A stretch of 64,000 bases of DNA from Lewinellaceae bacterium (GTDB lineage Bacteria; Bacteroidota; Bacteroidia; Chitinophagales; Saprospiraceae). The translations under genes were made by a program, and so were the position numbers. The notes below the pieces were generated by a model that did no database searches, was not told the DNA's origin, and saw only the letters and a list, made by a program, of their open reading frames with translations. Shown here piece by piece: positions 53,834-62,362 of this stretch (positions are counted from its first letter, which is position 1; every line of letters begins with the position of its first letter). The stretch covers positions 806,001 to 870,000 of the forward strand of contig JACJXW010000006.1 of the NCBI GenBank assembly GCA_020636405.1, written 5' to 3'.

Positions 53834-56800
53834 ATGACCGCTAAATTAAAAAGTAAGCTGAACTTTCTGAAGCTAGTAGGCTGCTTTCTCAGTATATTCT
53901 TAGCTTCAGGTTCCAATCTTTGGGGGGCGGACGATTTTCTTTTGCCTACCGAAAATCAACAAACCAATGCAGTAAAAGTTTCCGGCACGGTCACTTCATC
54001 GGAAGACGGCCAGGCCCTCATTGGGGTGAGTGTGATGATCAAAGGCACCTCCAGTGGCACCATTACCGACCTGGATGGCCGTTATGAACTCGATGTTTCC
54101 CCGGAGGACGTTCTTGTTTTTAGTTATACGGGGTTTAAACCCCGGGAAATATTAGTAGGTGCACAAACCCGGATCGATGTAGTGATGGAGGTGGACGTGG
54201 CCACGCTGGACGAAATAGTGGTAGTGGGTTACGGTACCCGTAAAAAATCACACAATACAGGCGCCATTGCACAAATAGGGGGCAAAGATGTAGCGGCTAT
54301 CCAGGCTAATCGTGTAGATGATGCCTTAGCCGGTAAGTTATCAGGTGTTTTGATCCAGAATCAAAGCGGTGAACCTGGGGCAGACCCAAAGATTCAAATC
54401 AGGGCGGCTTCATCGCTTTCAGGTGATTCCAATCCGCTAATTGTTGTGGATGGTTATCCGATTTCAGGAAGCTTGGCCACGATTAACCCAAACGATATTG
54501 AGCGTATTGAGGTATTAAAAGATGCGGCTTCAGCTGCTATTTATGGCTCCAGGGGCGCAAATGGGGTTATCCTGGTCACCACCAAAAAGGGGAAATCAGG
54601 TAAAGCCAAATTTAGCTACAATGGCTACACAAGCACGTCAAACAAGTATGTAAAGGACATTGAAATGCTTAAGACGGCTTCAGAATGGGCTGATGACTTA
54701 GGAACAAGTGCCTATGACCTTTCTGAAGTTAATCCGGATTTATTGAATTACAGGCTAAATGCGTACAGAAATGCACCTGATGTGGTGAGTATGGAAGATT
54801 GGCTTTTCCGAACAGGCACAAGTCAAAACCATGACTTCAGTGTTACCGGAGGAAGTGAAGACGTAAGTGTCTTTGCTTCCATTGGTTATCTGGACACTAA
54901 GGGTATTGTGAGAAAGCAAGCTTTTGAAAGATACAACGGCCGTTTGAACGTCGATGCGAACCTGGGGAAAAGGTTCAAGACTGGATTGAGTATGAATGGG
55001 ATCTTTAGTAACCAGGAAATTGTACCTCATGACATGAGAGATCTCCTGAGAGCGTATAGCATTAGTCCTATTTACCATACAGCTGCGTCTATTGCATTCG
55101 TTCAGGATTTGGATGCTCAAAGGCAGGCATTGGCAGATGCAGGATTGACAATAGCAAATCTTGGCAGGACATTTGACCAGGACTATAGAGGTGTCGGCCT
55201 TGATCCTACAAGTATCTATGATTTGCAACCAGGCGATGTGGTCCACGACTGGCAATACGGTAGAAATCAAAATGGTATTGGAGGAACTGGAGATGCGGGC
55301 CCTGCTGCGAAGTTTGACAATGCTCGACAATATCAAAAAACGTATTTCGCCAATGTGAATTCCTATTTACAATTCAACATAGCAGAAGGGTTGAATATAA
55401 GAACTGTTCTGGGAGCAGATATCAATGACAGCCAGGCCTATTATTATCAAGGCGTTTTGGCGGATGGGCAACAACGTTCCAATCAATCTGACCTGGATCA
55501 AACGGATCTCAAAAGAACATCTGTGTTAAGTGAGACCACTTTGAATTATGCCAAAACACTCGGCAATCATGACCTGTCAGCGGTGGCAGGAATGGAATTT
55601 CAAAATTTCTACATTAGAGGGATGTCTTTGACAGGTACCAATGTGCCGGTTGGCCAGCCTCTAAATTATTCGTATTTAAAACCTGAGGATATAAATACAA
55701 ATCTGAGAGACGAGACTGTTTCAAGAAGAAGTGTTTTTGGAAGAATTAACTATGCATATGACAATCGTTATTTAGCATCCGTATCCGTCAGAAGAGACGG
55801 TGATTCCCGTTTCGGAGTTAACAATAGATTTGAAGTATTCCCGGCGGTTTCTTTAGGATGGAATGTGCATAACGAAGCATTTTACAACTCAGAATATCTG
55901 ACTGATATAAAACTACGGTTCAGCAGAGGGACTTTAGGAACTACTTCTTTTTTAGGGTCTTACGATGCTTTGAGCCTTTTACAAGCGCAGCCAACCATTT
56001 TTGGGACTGGATTTCTTATTCCCAGTAATGTATCAAACCCGGATCTAACCTGGCAAAGCAATACCGAAACCAACTTTGGTGTCAATTTAGGTTTCCTGGG
56101 TAATCGTTTCACTTTGGGTGTAGATTATTATACTTCCGATATCCAAGACATGTTGATTAATCAAAGTGTTTCGGAAGTATTGGGTACACCTTCCATCGTG
56201 CTTAATCGCGGTGATGTGACCAGTTCCGGATTGGAGTTTGAGCTGGGTGCAGCAGTGATCAATACGGCGGCTCTCCGTTGGGATGTCAGCGCTAATCTGT
56301 CTACAGTCAATACTGAAATCACGAGTTTAGGAGACCTGGAAGCACTGCCTAATGTAGTTTATGGAGGCCCGGCGGGCAGAGGCCCTGAGTTTAGAAATTA
56401 TGTGGGTGGAGAAATTGGTGAAATGTGGGGATATGAAGTGATTAGGGAGGTTGAATCGATATATATAGCTGATCCATCGAGAAATATAGGATTCGGCAGT
56501 TCGGAATATTATGTCGTAGACCAAAATGGTGATGGTGCAATTGATCCCGAAAATGATTATGTCAAGCTAGGGTCAAATACTCCGGATTTTTACTGGGGTT
56601 TGAGTAGCTCAGTGAGTTATAAGGATTTTGACTTATCCCTTCAGTTCCAAGGATCTCAGGGCGCAGAAGTTTATAACATCGATCCGATTTACTGGAAATC
56701 ACAATTTGGCGGCAGATTACGGTCTAGTTTTGACACGGAAGGCGACGGCATCGCTGACCATAATGGACTGCATTATCAGCAGGCCAGAAATGCCCATGGT

Positions 56801-57079
56801 TCAATGATCCAGGATGCTTCTTATATAGCGTTGAGAAACCTGACTGTAGGGTATAACATCAATCCAGATTTGGCAGGCAAAATCGGTTTAAGCTCTGCCA
56901 GAGTATATGTTGCCGCCACCAATTTGTGGTATAAAATGGCGGACAATTACACCTCATTTAATCCTGAGGGTGTAGAGACTACGAATACCGGGTACCTGGG
57001 GCCTACTACCTACGGGTACCAGGAAGGCGCGAGCCCGATTGTAAGAAGTTTTACACTGGGGCTTAATGTTAATTTTTAA
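53834..57079 (+). CDS. SusC-family TonB-dependent outer-membrane transporter
   Basis: 1081 aa. A signal peptide (FLKLVGCFLSIFLASGSNLWG) precedes a carboxypeptidase-like regulatory domain (residues about 48-125: VKVSGTVTSSEDGQALIGVS), the TonB-box-like region ATLDEIVVVGYG, the plug domain (VDDALAGKLSGVLIQNQSG, NPLIVVDGYPISG, RIEVLKDAASAAIYGSRGAN) and a 22-strand barrel. It imports glycan oligomers together with SusD. It is 11 bp from susD. The DNA of this gene and susD looks more AT-rich than the flanks. Alginate as substrate is inferred from the downstream lyases. Confidence 0.95.
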   Translation: MTAKLKSKLNFLKLVGCFLSIFLASGSNLWGADDFLLPTENQQTNAVKVSGTVTSSEDGQALIGVSVMIKGTSSGTITDLDGRYELDVSPEDVLVFSYTGFKPREILVGAQTRIDVVMEVDVATLDEIVVVGYGTRKKSHNTGAIAQIGGKDVAAIQANRVDDALAGKLSGVLIQNQSGEPGADPKIQIRAASSLSGDSNPLIVVDGYPISGSLATINPNDIERIEVLKDAASAAIYGSRGANGVILVTTKKGKSGKAKFSYNGYTSTSNKYVKDIEMLKTASEWADDLGTSAYDLSEVNPDLLNYRLNAYRNAPDVVSMEDWLFRTGTSQNHDFSVTGGSEDVSVFASIGYLDTKGIVRKQAFERYNGRLNVDANLGKRFKTGLSMNGIFSNQEIVPHDMRDLLRAYSISPIYHTAASIAFVQDLDAQRQALADAGLTIANLGRTFDQDYRGVGLDPTSIYDLQPGDVVHDWQYGRNQNGIGGTGDAGPAAKFDNARQYQKTYFANVNSYLQFNIAEGLNIRTVLGADINDSQAYYYQGVLADGQQRSNQSDLDQTDLKRTSVLSETTLNYAKTLGNHDLSAVAGMEFQNFYIRGMSLTGTNVPVGQPLNYSYLKPEDINTNLRDETVSRRSVFGRINYAYDNRYLASVSVRRDGDSRFGVNNRFEVFPAVSLGWNVHNEAFYNSEYLTDIKLRFSRGTLGTTSFLGSYDALSLLQAQPTIFGTGFLIPSNVSNPDLTWQSNTETNFGVNLGFLGNRFTLGVDYYTSDIQDMLINQSVSEVLGTPSIVLNRGDVTSSGLEFELGAAVINTAALRWDVSANLSTVNTEITSLGDLEALPNVVYGGPAGRGPEFRNYVGGEIGEMWGYEVIREVESIYIADPSRNIGFGSSEYYVVDQNGDGAIDPENDYVKLGSNTPDFYWGLSSSVSYKDFDLSLQFQGSQGAEVYNIDPIYWKSQFGGRLRSSFDTEGDGIADHNGLHYQQARNAHGSMIQDASYIALRNLTVGYNINPDLAGKIGLSSARVYVAATNLWYKMADNYTSFNPEGVETTNTGYLGPTTYGYQEGASPIVRSFTLGLNVNF

Positions 57080-57090
57080 ATAATAGAACA

Positions 57091-58422
57091 ATGAAAAATC
57101 TATATTTAATATTGGTATCTCTGCTGTTGATAACAGCATGTGAAAATGATTTGGATCAATTCCCGCCTTTAGAGGCTGAAGCCAGTTCTTTAACGTCGTA
57201 TGAAGGAGTTTTGAATGCGGCATATTATTATCAGCAGGCTTCAACTACGCCAATGGCCATCATGGGCGACTTCAGGGCTGACAATATGCTGATGATCGAA
57301 GAACCCTATCCTGCATTTGACAGGTTCAATCCGGATTTAGCGGGTGGAGATTTGGTAGAGCAATTTTTTCGCCCTTTCTATAGCAACTTGTACAAGTCCA
57401 TTCTAAGTGCGAATAACGTAATTGAAAACTCATCGGATGCTATTGAGGTAGGAGAAGCTAAATTCCTGAGAGCGTTATCTTACTTCAAGCTCGTGAAGGT
57501 TTTTGGCGATGTGACTGTAAATTTATCTCCTTCACCCAGTGTGTCAGATAAATCTATTCTAGCGAGGCAACCTGCTGCTGGTGTTTATAATGACGTGATC
57601 ATTCCTGATTTTGAAGATGCAATCGCGGCTTTAGATAATTCCAAAATAGCAATTGGCCGGGCGTCAAAAATTGCAGCTCAGGGATTGTTAGGTAAGGCCT
57701 ACATGCAATTGGGCGATTTCAGCAGTGCTGAAACACAACTGGCTGCTGTGGTAAACGGAGCTGCTGCGGCAGGGATTAGTTTGCAAGCCAACTTTGCTGA
57801 CATTTTTGGTGAGGCGAATGACTTGAATTCAGAAATCATATTTGCCACCCAATTGTCAACATCCATAGAAGATGAATACGGGTTTACTTTGTTTCCAGGA
57901 TGGTTTAAGGGCGCCGATACCAAGTCTCCGATGCCATTGGACCCTGACTTAATTGCTGCTTTTGATGCTATGGAAGCAGCGGATGGAGGCAATACGGATT
58001 TAAGAAGAGCGCTAACCATTGATGAGGCCAACATGACGGGGCTGAAGTGGGGCGGCCTTGATCAGGATTGGATAGAGTTGAGGTTTGCGGATGTCCTGCT
58101 TTTGTACGCAGAAGCTATGAATGAAAATGGATCCTCCGCTGAAAACGTACTTGATGTACTGGATCCCATACGGGCCAGGGCTGGATTAAATCCTTTAGAT
58201 CATACTGTTCTCAACACTCAGGCTTTGGTACGACAGGCCATTTATGATGAAAGAAGAATAGAGTTAGCCTTAGAAGGACAGCGATGGTTTGATTTGGTAA
58301 GAACAGGAACTGCCGACGCTGAAATGGGACAAACGATTAACAAAAATTATTATTTGTTTCCTATTCCAAATTCAGAAGTACTGGCGAGCGGTGGAGTAAT
58401 TAAACAAAATGAAGGCTACTAA
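57091..58422 (+). CDS. SusD/RagB-family lipoprotein
   Basis: 443 aa. Lipoprotein signal ILVSLLLITAC (Cys at 16). The N-terminal SusD domain (ASSLTSYEGVLNAAYYYQQA, LSANNVIENS, EAKFLRALSYFKLVKVFGDV) is followed by the C-terminal RagB domain with WIELRFADVLLLYAEAMNEN and IYDERRIELALEGQRWFDLV. It binds glycan at the cell surface and lids the SusC barrel. It is shorter than the usual 500-550 aa but has both domains, as in alginate-type SusD proteins. It forms the SusCD operon core. Confidence 0.94.
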   Translation: MKNLYLILVSLLLITACENDLDQFPPLEAEASSLTSYEGVLNAAYYYQQASTTPMAIMGDFRADNMLMIEEPYPAFDRFNPDLAGGDLVEQFFRPFYSNLYKSILSANNVIENSSDAIEVGEAKFLRALSYFKLVKVFGDVTVNLSPSPSVSDKSILARQPAAGVYNDVIIPDFEDAIAALDNSKIAIGRASKIAAQGLLGKAYMQLGDFSSAETQLAAVVNGAAAAGISLQANFADIFGEANDLNSEIIFATQLSTSIEDEYGFTLFPGWFKGADTKSPMPLDPDLIAAFDAMEAADGGNTDLRRALTIDEANMTGLKWGGLDQDWIELRFADVLLLYAEAMNENGSSAENVLDVLDPIRARAGLNPLDHTVLNTQALVRQAIYDERRIELALEGQRWFDLVRTGTADAEMGQTINKNYYLFPIPNSEVLASGGVIKQNEGY

Positions 58423-58643
58423 AGTGCCTCAAAAGGGAAGTGCCAGGATCTGGTGGTGATACATTGAGTTTCATACATTTTTGGTTAGGGCTAAAATGGG
58501 TAAACTGTCCCGCAGGCCACTGCGGGCAGTTACCTGCCTTAATCCTGGTGCAAAAATTCCGGATAAAATGACAAGGGTGGGAATATAGGAGCATGATAAG
58601 AGCGATGGGTTTCGCTATTCCTTTAAGCTACGCCGTGCCTGAT

Positions 58644-59921
58644 ATGGAACAAACGAAAAACAATAAAAACATCTTACGGCGGCTCTACCAGCTGCTGCTG
58701 GGCATCGGCCCGGGCATCTTTGCCATCGGATATACCATTGGCACCGGCAGTGTGACGGCCATGGTGGTGGCCGGCAGCACCTACGGGATGCAGCTGCTAT
58801 GGGTGTTGTTCCTGAGTTGTTTGTTTTCCTGGGTGCTGATGGAAGCTTTTGGGCGTTATGCTCTGGTTACGGGGGAGACGGCGCTCTTTGGTTTTCGGAA
58901 ACACGTGCCGCTGGGCTCTCTGGTCGCCATTCTGATCATTATCGGAGTTTCCTTCGGGCAATGGAACTCCCTGATCGGCATCCTGGGCATTTCCGCCAAT
59001 GCCATATTTGAAACGCTGGTATTGTTCATGCCTTCTATTGCGGGTTATGAGTACGGGCTGGTGTTGGCCATCGCCATTCTGATCATTGGCACCATGTACT
59101 TGATACTGTGGATCGGGAAGTACTCCATGTTTGAAAAAGTGCTTTTGTTCTTTGTTACCATCATGGGCTTATCTTTTTTGCTTTCCCTCTTTATCGTTTT
59201 ACCCAACCCGGCGGACATTGCGCGTGGCTTTGTGCCGTCCATCCCCAAAGTAGAAGGCGGTAAAATGCTGGTTGCCGCTTTTGTGGGCACCACCATGGCG
59301 GCGGCAACTTTCCTGTCGCGCCCGCTATTTATCCAGGGCAAGGGCTGGAAACTGGGCGACCTGCGGGCGCAGCAGAAAGACGCCCTCACGGCGGCACTGT
59401 TGATCTTCTTCATCAGTGGAGCTATCATGGCGGTGGCGGCGGGGGCGCTCTACGCAGAGGGCAAAGTGGTCCATAAAGTATTGGATATGGTGTATACGCT
59501 GGAGCCCATCGCCGGCCGTTTTGCGGTGGCCATCTTCTTCCTGGGCACTATGGGGGCGGGCTTGTCCTCCATTTTTCCCATCCTGATGATCACGCCCATC
59601 CTCATCGCAGATTATCAGGCGGGGAAATTGGATACCAGTTCCGTGCAGTTTAAAGTGCTGACTGGCGTGGTTAGTCTAATCGGGTTATCCGTCCCTATTT
59701 TCGGGGCCAACCCGATCGAGATACAGATCCTGTCGCAGGTTTTCAACGTCTTCGTCTTGCCCCTGGTCATCCTGGGCATTATTATACTGACCAATAAAAA
59801 GGAATTGATGGGGGTTCACAAAGCAGGCTGGGCCCTGAATACGGGCATGCTGTTGGCGTTTGTCTTTGCTTGCATCATCTCCTACAATGGACTGGGAGCC
59901 TTAATCGAGTACTTAAAATGA
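58644..59921 (+). CDS. Nramp-superfamily transporter without the DPGN metal motif
   Basis: 425 aa from ATG 58644 (MEQTKNNKNILRRLYQLLLG). About eleven hydrophobic helices. The first helix reads GPGIFAIGYTIGTGSVTAMV, placed where true Nramp proteins have the DPGN metal site; helix 6 reads FVGTTMAAATFLSRPL instead of the Met-containing A-M-P-H. So it is an Nramp-fold protein probably not moving divalent metals. Position between susD and the PL6 lyase suggests uptake of an organic product, perhaps a uronate. Function is inferred from context and not shown by motif. Confidence 0.75.
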   Translation: MEQTKNNKNILRRLYQLLLGIGPGIFAIGYTIGTGSVTAMVVAGSTYGMQLLWVLFLSCLFSWVLMEAFGRYALVTGETALFGFRKHVPLGSLVAILIIIGVSFGQWNSLIGILGISANAIFETLVLFMPSIAGYEYGLVLAIAILIIGTMYLILWIGKYSMFEKVLLFFVTIMGLSFLLSLFIVLPNPADIARGFVPSIPKVEGGKMLVAAFVGTTMAAATFLSRPLFIQGKGWKLGDLRAQQKDALTAALLIFFISGAIMAVAAGALYAEGKVVHKVLDMVYTLEPIAGRFAVAIFFLGTMGAGLSSIFPILMITPILIADYQAGKLDTSSVQFKVLTGVVSLIGLSVPIFGANPIEIQILSQVFNVFVLPLVILGIIILTNKKELMGVHKAGWALNTGMLLAFVFACIISYNGLGALIEYLK

Positions 59922-60027
59922 AACCGGAAAAAGTTATGAATAGGCCTAATTTAAAACGCAGTGGCTTAACCTATTTGTTTTGCAAGCGGCTTAACTCGTG
60001 CGCCAATGGGCATGCCTTCGCTGATAG

Positions 60028-60097
60028 CTTCGGCAGCCGAAGAAAATTAGCGCCCAAGAGGGCGCTGTCGGGGCGCAATTTCCTATTGCGCTCCGAC
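60028..60097. repeat. Three adjacent hairpins at the 5' end of the PL6 gene
   Basis: CTTCGGC/GCCGAAG (60028-60042), AGCGCCC/GGGCGCT (60049-60066) and GTCGGGGCGCAAT/ATTGCGCTCCGAC (60067-60097, loop TTCCT, one mismatch). The last one belongs to the dispersed hairpin family and abuts the ATG at 60098. Confidence 0.75.
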
Positions 60098-62347
60098 ATG
60101 AGCCCCGGTTTACGTAATTTAAATAGGCTTGGCTACTTCGCTGCTTTCTTGTTCTCGCTTTTCTTTCTTAACTCCTGTAGCGGGCAGGAAGGCCTCGTCC
60201 GCAATATCGAGGAGTTTAACCAGGCGGTAGCCAATGCCCAGCCTGGCGATAAGATCATCCTGGCCAATGGCGTATGGCAGGATGCTGAGCTATTGTTAGT
60301 GGGAAAGGGAACAGCAGAGGATCCGATCACATTAACCGTACAGGAAAAAGGTAAAGTTACGCTGGAAGGGCAGTCCTATTTGCGCCTGGCCGGCGAACAC
60401 CTGGTGGTGGAAGGGCTGGCCTTCAAAAACGGCTATACGCCTACCAGCGAGGTGATCTCCTTTCGCAAAGACAAGGAAACCCTTTGCAACCACTGCCGGG
60501 TGACGGAATGCGTGATCGACAACTACAACAACCCGGAGCGGTTTGATTCCGACTATTGGGTAGGCATATACGGTAGAAATAATCGCTTTGACCACAATTA
60601 TTTAGTTGGAAAAAGAAATGTCGGAGTGACTTTGGCGGTGCGTTTGAACACCCCCGAAAGCCGGGAAAACCATCATTTAATTGACCACAATTATTTTGGG
60701 CATCATCCGGTTTTGGGAAGCAATGGCGGCGAAACATTGCGCATCGGAACGAGTCATTATTCGCTCACCAATTCGAACACGATCGTCGAGTATAATTATT
60801 TCGACCGCTGCAATGGCGAGCACGAGATCATTTCCAATAAATCCTGCCAAAATACTTTTCGCTACAATACCTTTTATGAATGCCAGGGCACATTGACGAT
60901 GCGCCACGGCAATGAAACTTTGGTGGAAAGCAATTATTTTTTCGGCAACGGGAAAGCGAACACGGGCGGTATCCGCATCATTAATGAAACCCAGAAAGTG
61001 ATCAATAATTATTGCGAAGGCCTGACCGGATATCGCTTCCGGGGCGCGCTGGTCATCATGAACGGGGTGCCGAACTCTCCCATCAACCGCTATTTTCCGG
61101 TGATCAATTCGGAAGCGTCAAACAATACTTTTGTCAATTGCGACTACATCCAACTGTGTGCCGGAAGCGATGCCGAGAGAAGTGCGGTTCCCCAGAATAC
61201 GGTTGTCAACGACAACATATTTTACAATGAAAAAAAGGATGATCTATTCACCGTATACGACGATATCAGCGGCATTTCTTTTGATGGAAATATATTGAGC
61301 GAAAATATTTCCCCAATTGCATCCCATGGGTTTATCCAAAAAAAGATGGAATTCCAGAGAGATGAAAATGGAATTCTTTTGCCCTCCGACCAATCCATAA
61401 AAGCGGGAATAACCGAAGTGAAACCTCACGCCACACCCGAGAACACAGGCGTCAGCTGGTATCCCAAGGTTGAGCAGGAAGTGAGGTTCTATATTGGCAA
61501 AAAAATAAGGGTCTCGCCCGGCGAAAATTCTTTGTTCGAAGCGGTAAGAAATTCTGAGTACGGGGATGTCCTCGAATTGGAGGAAGGAGATTATCTGATG
61601 ACAAAATCCATTGAAGTCAATCATCCCGTTACCGTGCGGGCAAAAGAGAAAAAGCCCACCATTCGGTTTGAAAAAAACTCCCTTTTCAATATTGAAAATG
61701 GCGGGGCGCTCGCATTATATGATTTGAAAATAGACGGCGCCGAATCTCCCGATTATTCCGGCAATGCTGTCATTCGAACCAGCCGCTATTCCATGAACCG
61801 GAATTACAAGCTCCTAATCGAAAATTGCATCTTCACCGATCTCGATGTGAACCACAGTTTCAATGTTTTGAAAATATATAAAAGCACTTTCGCCGATTCT
61901 GTGGTGCTGAGAAATTCCACGTTTAAAAGCATAAGCGGCTCTGTACTATCACTCGCTGCCGAAATTGAGGACATTGGAATATACAACGCTGAAAATGTAG
62001 TGATTGACAATTGCCAGTTTGAAGACGTCGGCGGCGCGGCGCTCCACCTTCATCGGGGAGGAAGTGACGAAAGTACTTTTGGCCCCATACTCCAAATGAA
62101 TAATTGCATTTTTAAAAATGTGGGTGGAGATAAAAGGAACAGGGCCGGCGCGTCGGTTTCATTGCATGGAGTGCAGGTGGCGCACATTACGGGATGTGAT
62201 TTTACGGATTCCCAACCCTTGAAATTGCACCTCGTGGTCGGCGAGCCGATTACCAAAATAAAAGATTGCAATTTCGACAATACCGAAAAAGTAGTGACCC
62301 ACGACGGTTCCTATAAAGATGAGGATCTGGAGCAGGTTTGGAGGTAG
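60098..62347 (+). CDS. PL6 alginate lyase (two-domain, AlyGC-like), lipoprotein
   Basis: 749 aa from ATG 60098. A lipoprotein signal (FAAFLFSLFFLNSC) follows; starts at 59918 or 59936 stay open but read through the hairpin cluster. The first parallel beta-helix (about residues 30-400) has the PL6 catalytic pair: Lys in SNKSCQNTFRYN and Arg in TLTMRHGNETLVESNYF, plus NGGETLRIGTS. A second beta-helix (about 440-740; SLFEAVRNSEYGDVLELEEG) matches the two-domain PL6 layout. PL6 enzymes cleave alginate by beta-elimination. The gene precedes PL17 by 15 bp, so endo- and exo-lyases are co-expressed. Confidence 0.9.
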   Translation: MSPGLRNLNRLGYFAAFLFSLFFLNSCSGQEGLVRNIEEFNQAVANAQPGDKIILANGVWQDAELLLVGKGTAEDPITLTVQEKGKVTLEGQSYLRLAGEHLVVEGLAFKNGYTPTSEVISFRKDKETLCNHCRVTECVIDNYNNPERFDSDYWVGIYGRNNRFDHNYLVGKRNVGVTLAVRLNTPESRENHHLIDHNYFGHHPVLGSNGGETLRIGTSHYSLTNSNTIVEYNYFDRCNGEHEIISNKSCQNTFRYNTFYECQGTLTMRHGNETLVESNYFFGNGKANTGGIRIINETQKVINNYCEGLTGYRFRGALVIMNGVPNSPINRYFPVINSEASNNTFVNCDYIQLCAGSDAERSAVPQNTVVNDNIFYNEKKDDLFTVYDDISGISFDGNILSENISPIASHGFIQKKMEFQRDENGILLPSDQSIKAGITEVKPHATPENTGVSWYPKVEQEVRFYIGKKIRVSPGENSLFEAVRNSEYGDVLELEEGDYLMTKSIEVNHPVTVRAKEKKPTIRFEKNSLFNIENGGALALYDLKIDGAESPDYSGNAVIRTSRYSMNRNYKLLIENCIFTDLDVNHSFNVLKIYKSTFADSVVLRNSTFKSISGSVLSLAAEIEDIGIYNAENVVIDNCQFEDVGGAALHLHRGGSDESTFGPILQMNNCIFKNVGGDKRNRAGASVSLHGVQVAHITGCDFTDSQPLKLHLVVGEPITKIKDCNFDNTEKVVTHDGSYKDEDLEQVWR

Positions 62348-62362
62348 TCCAAATAGTTTTTT

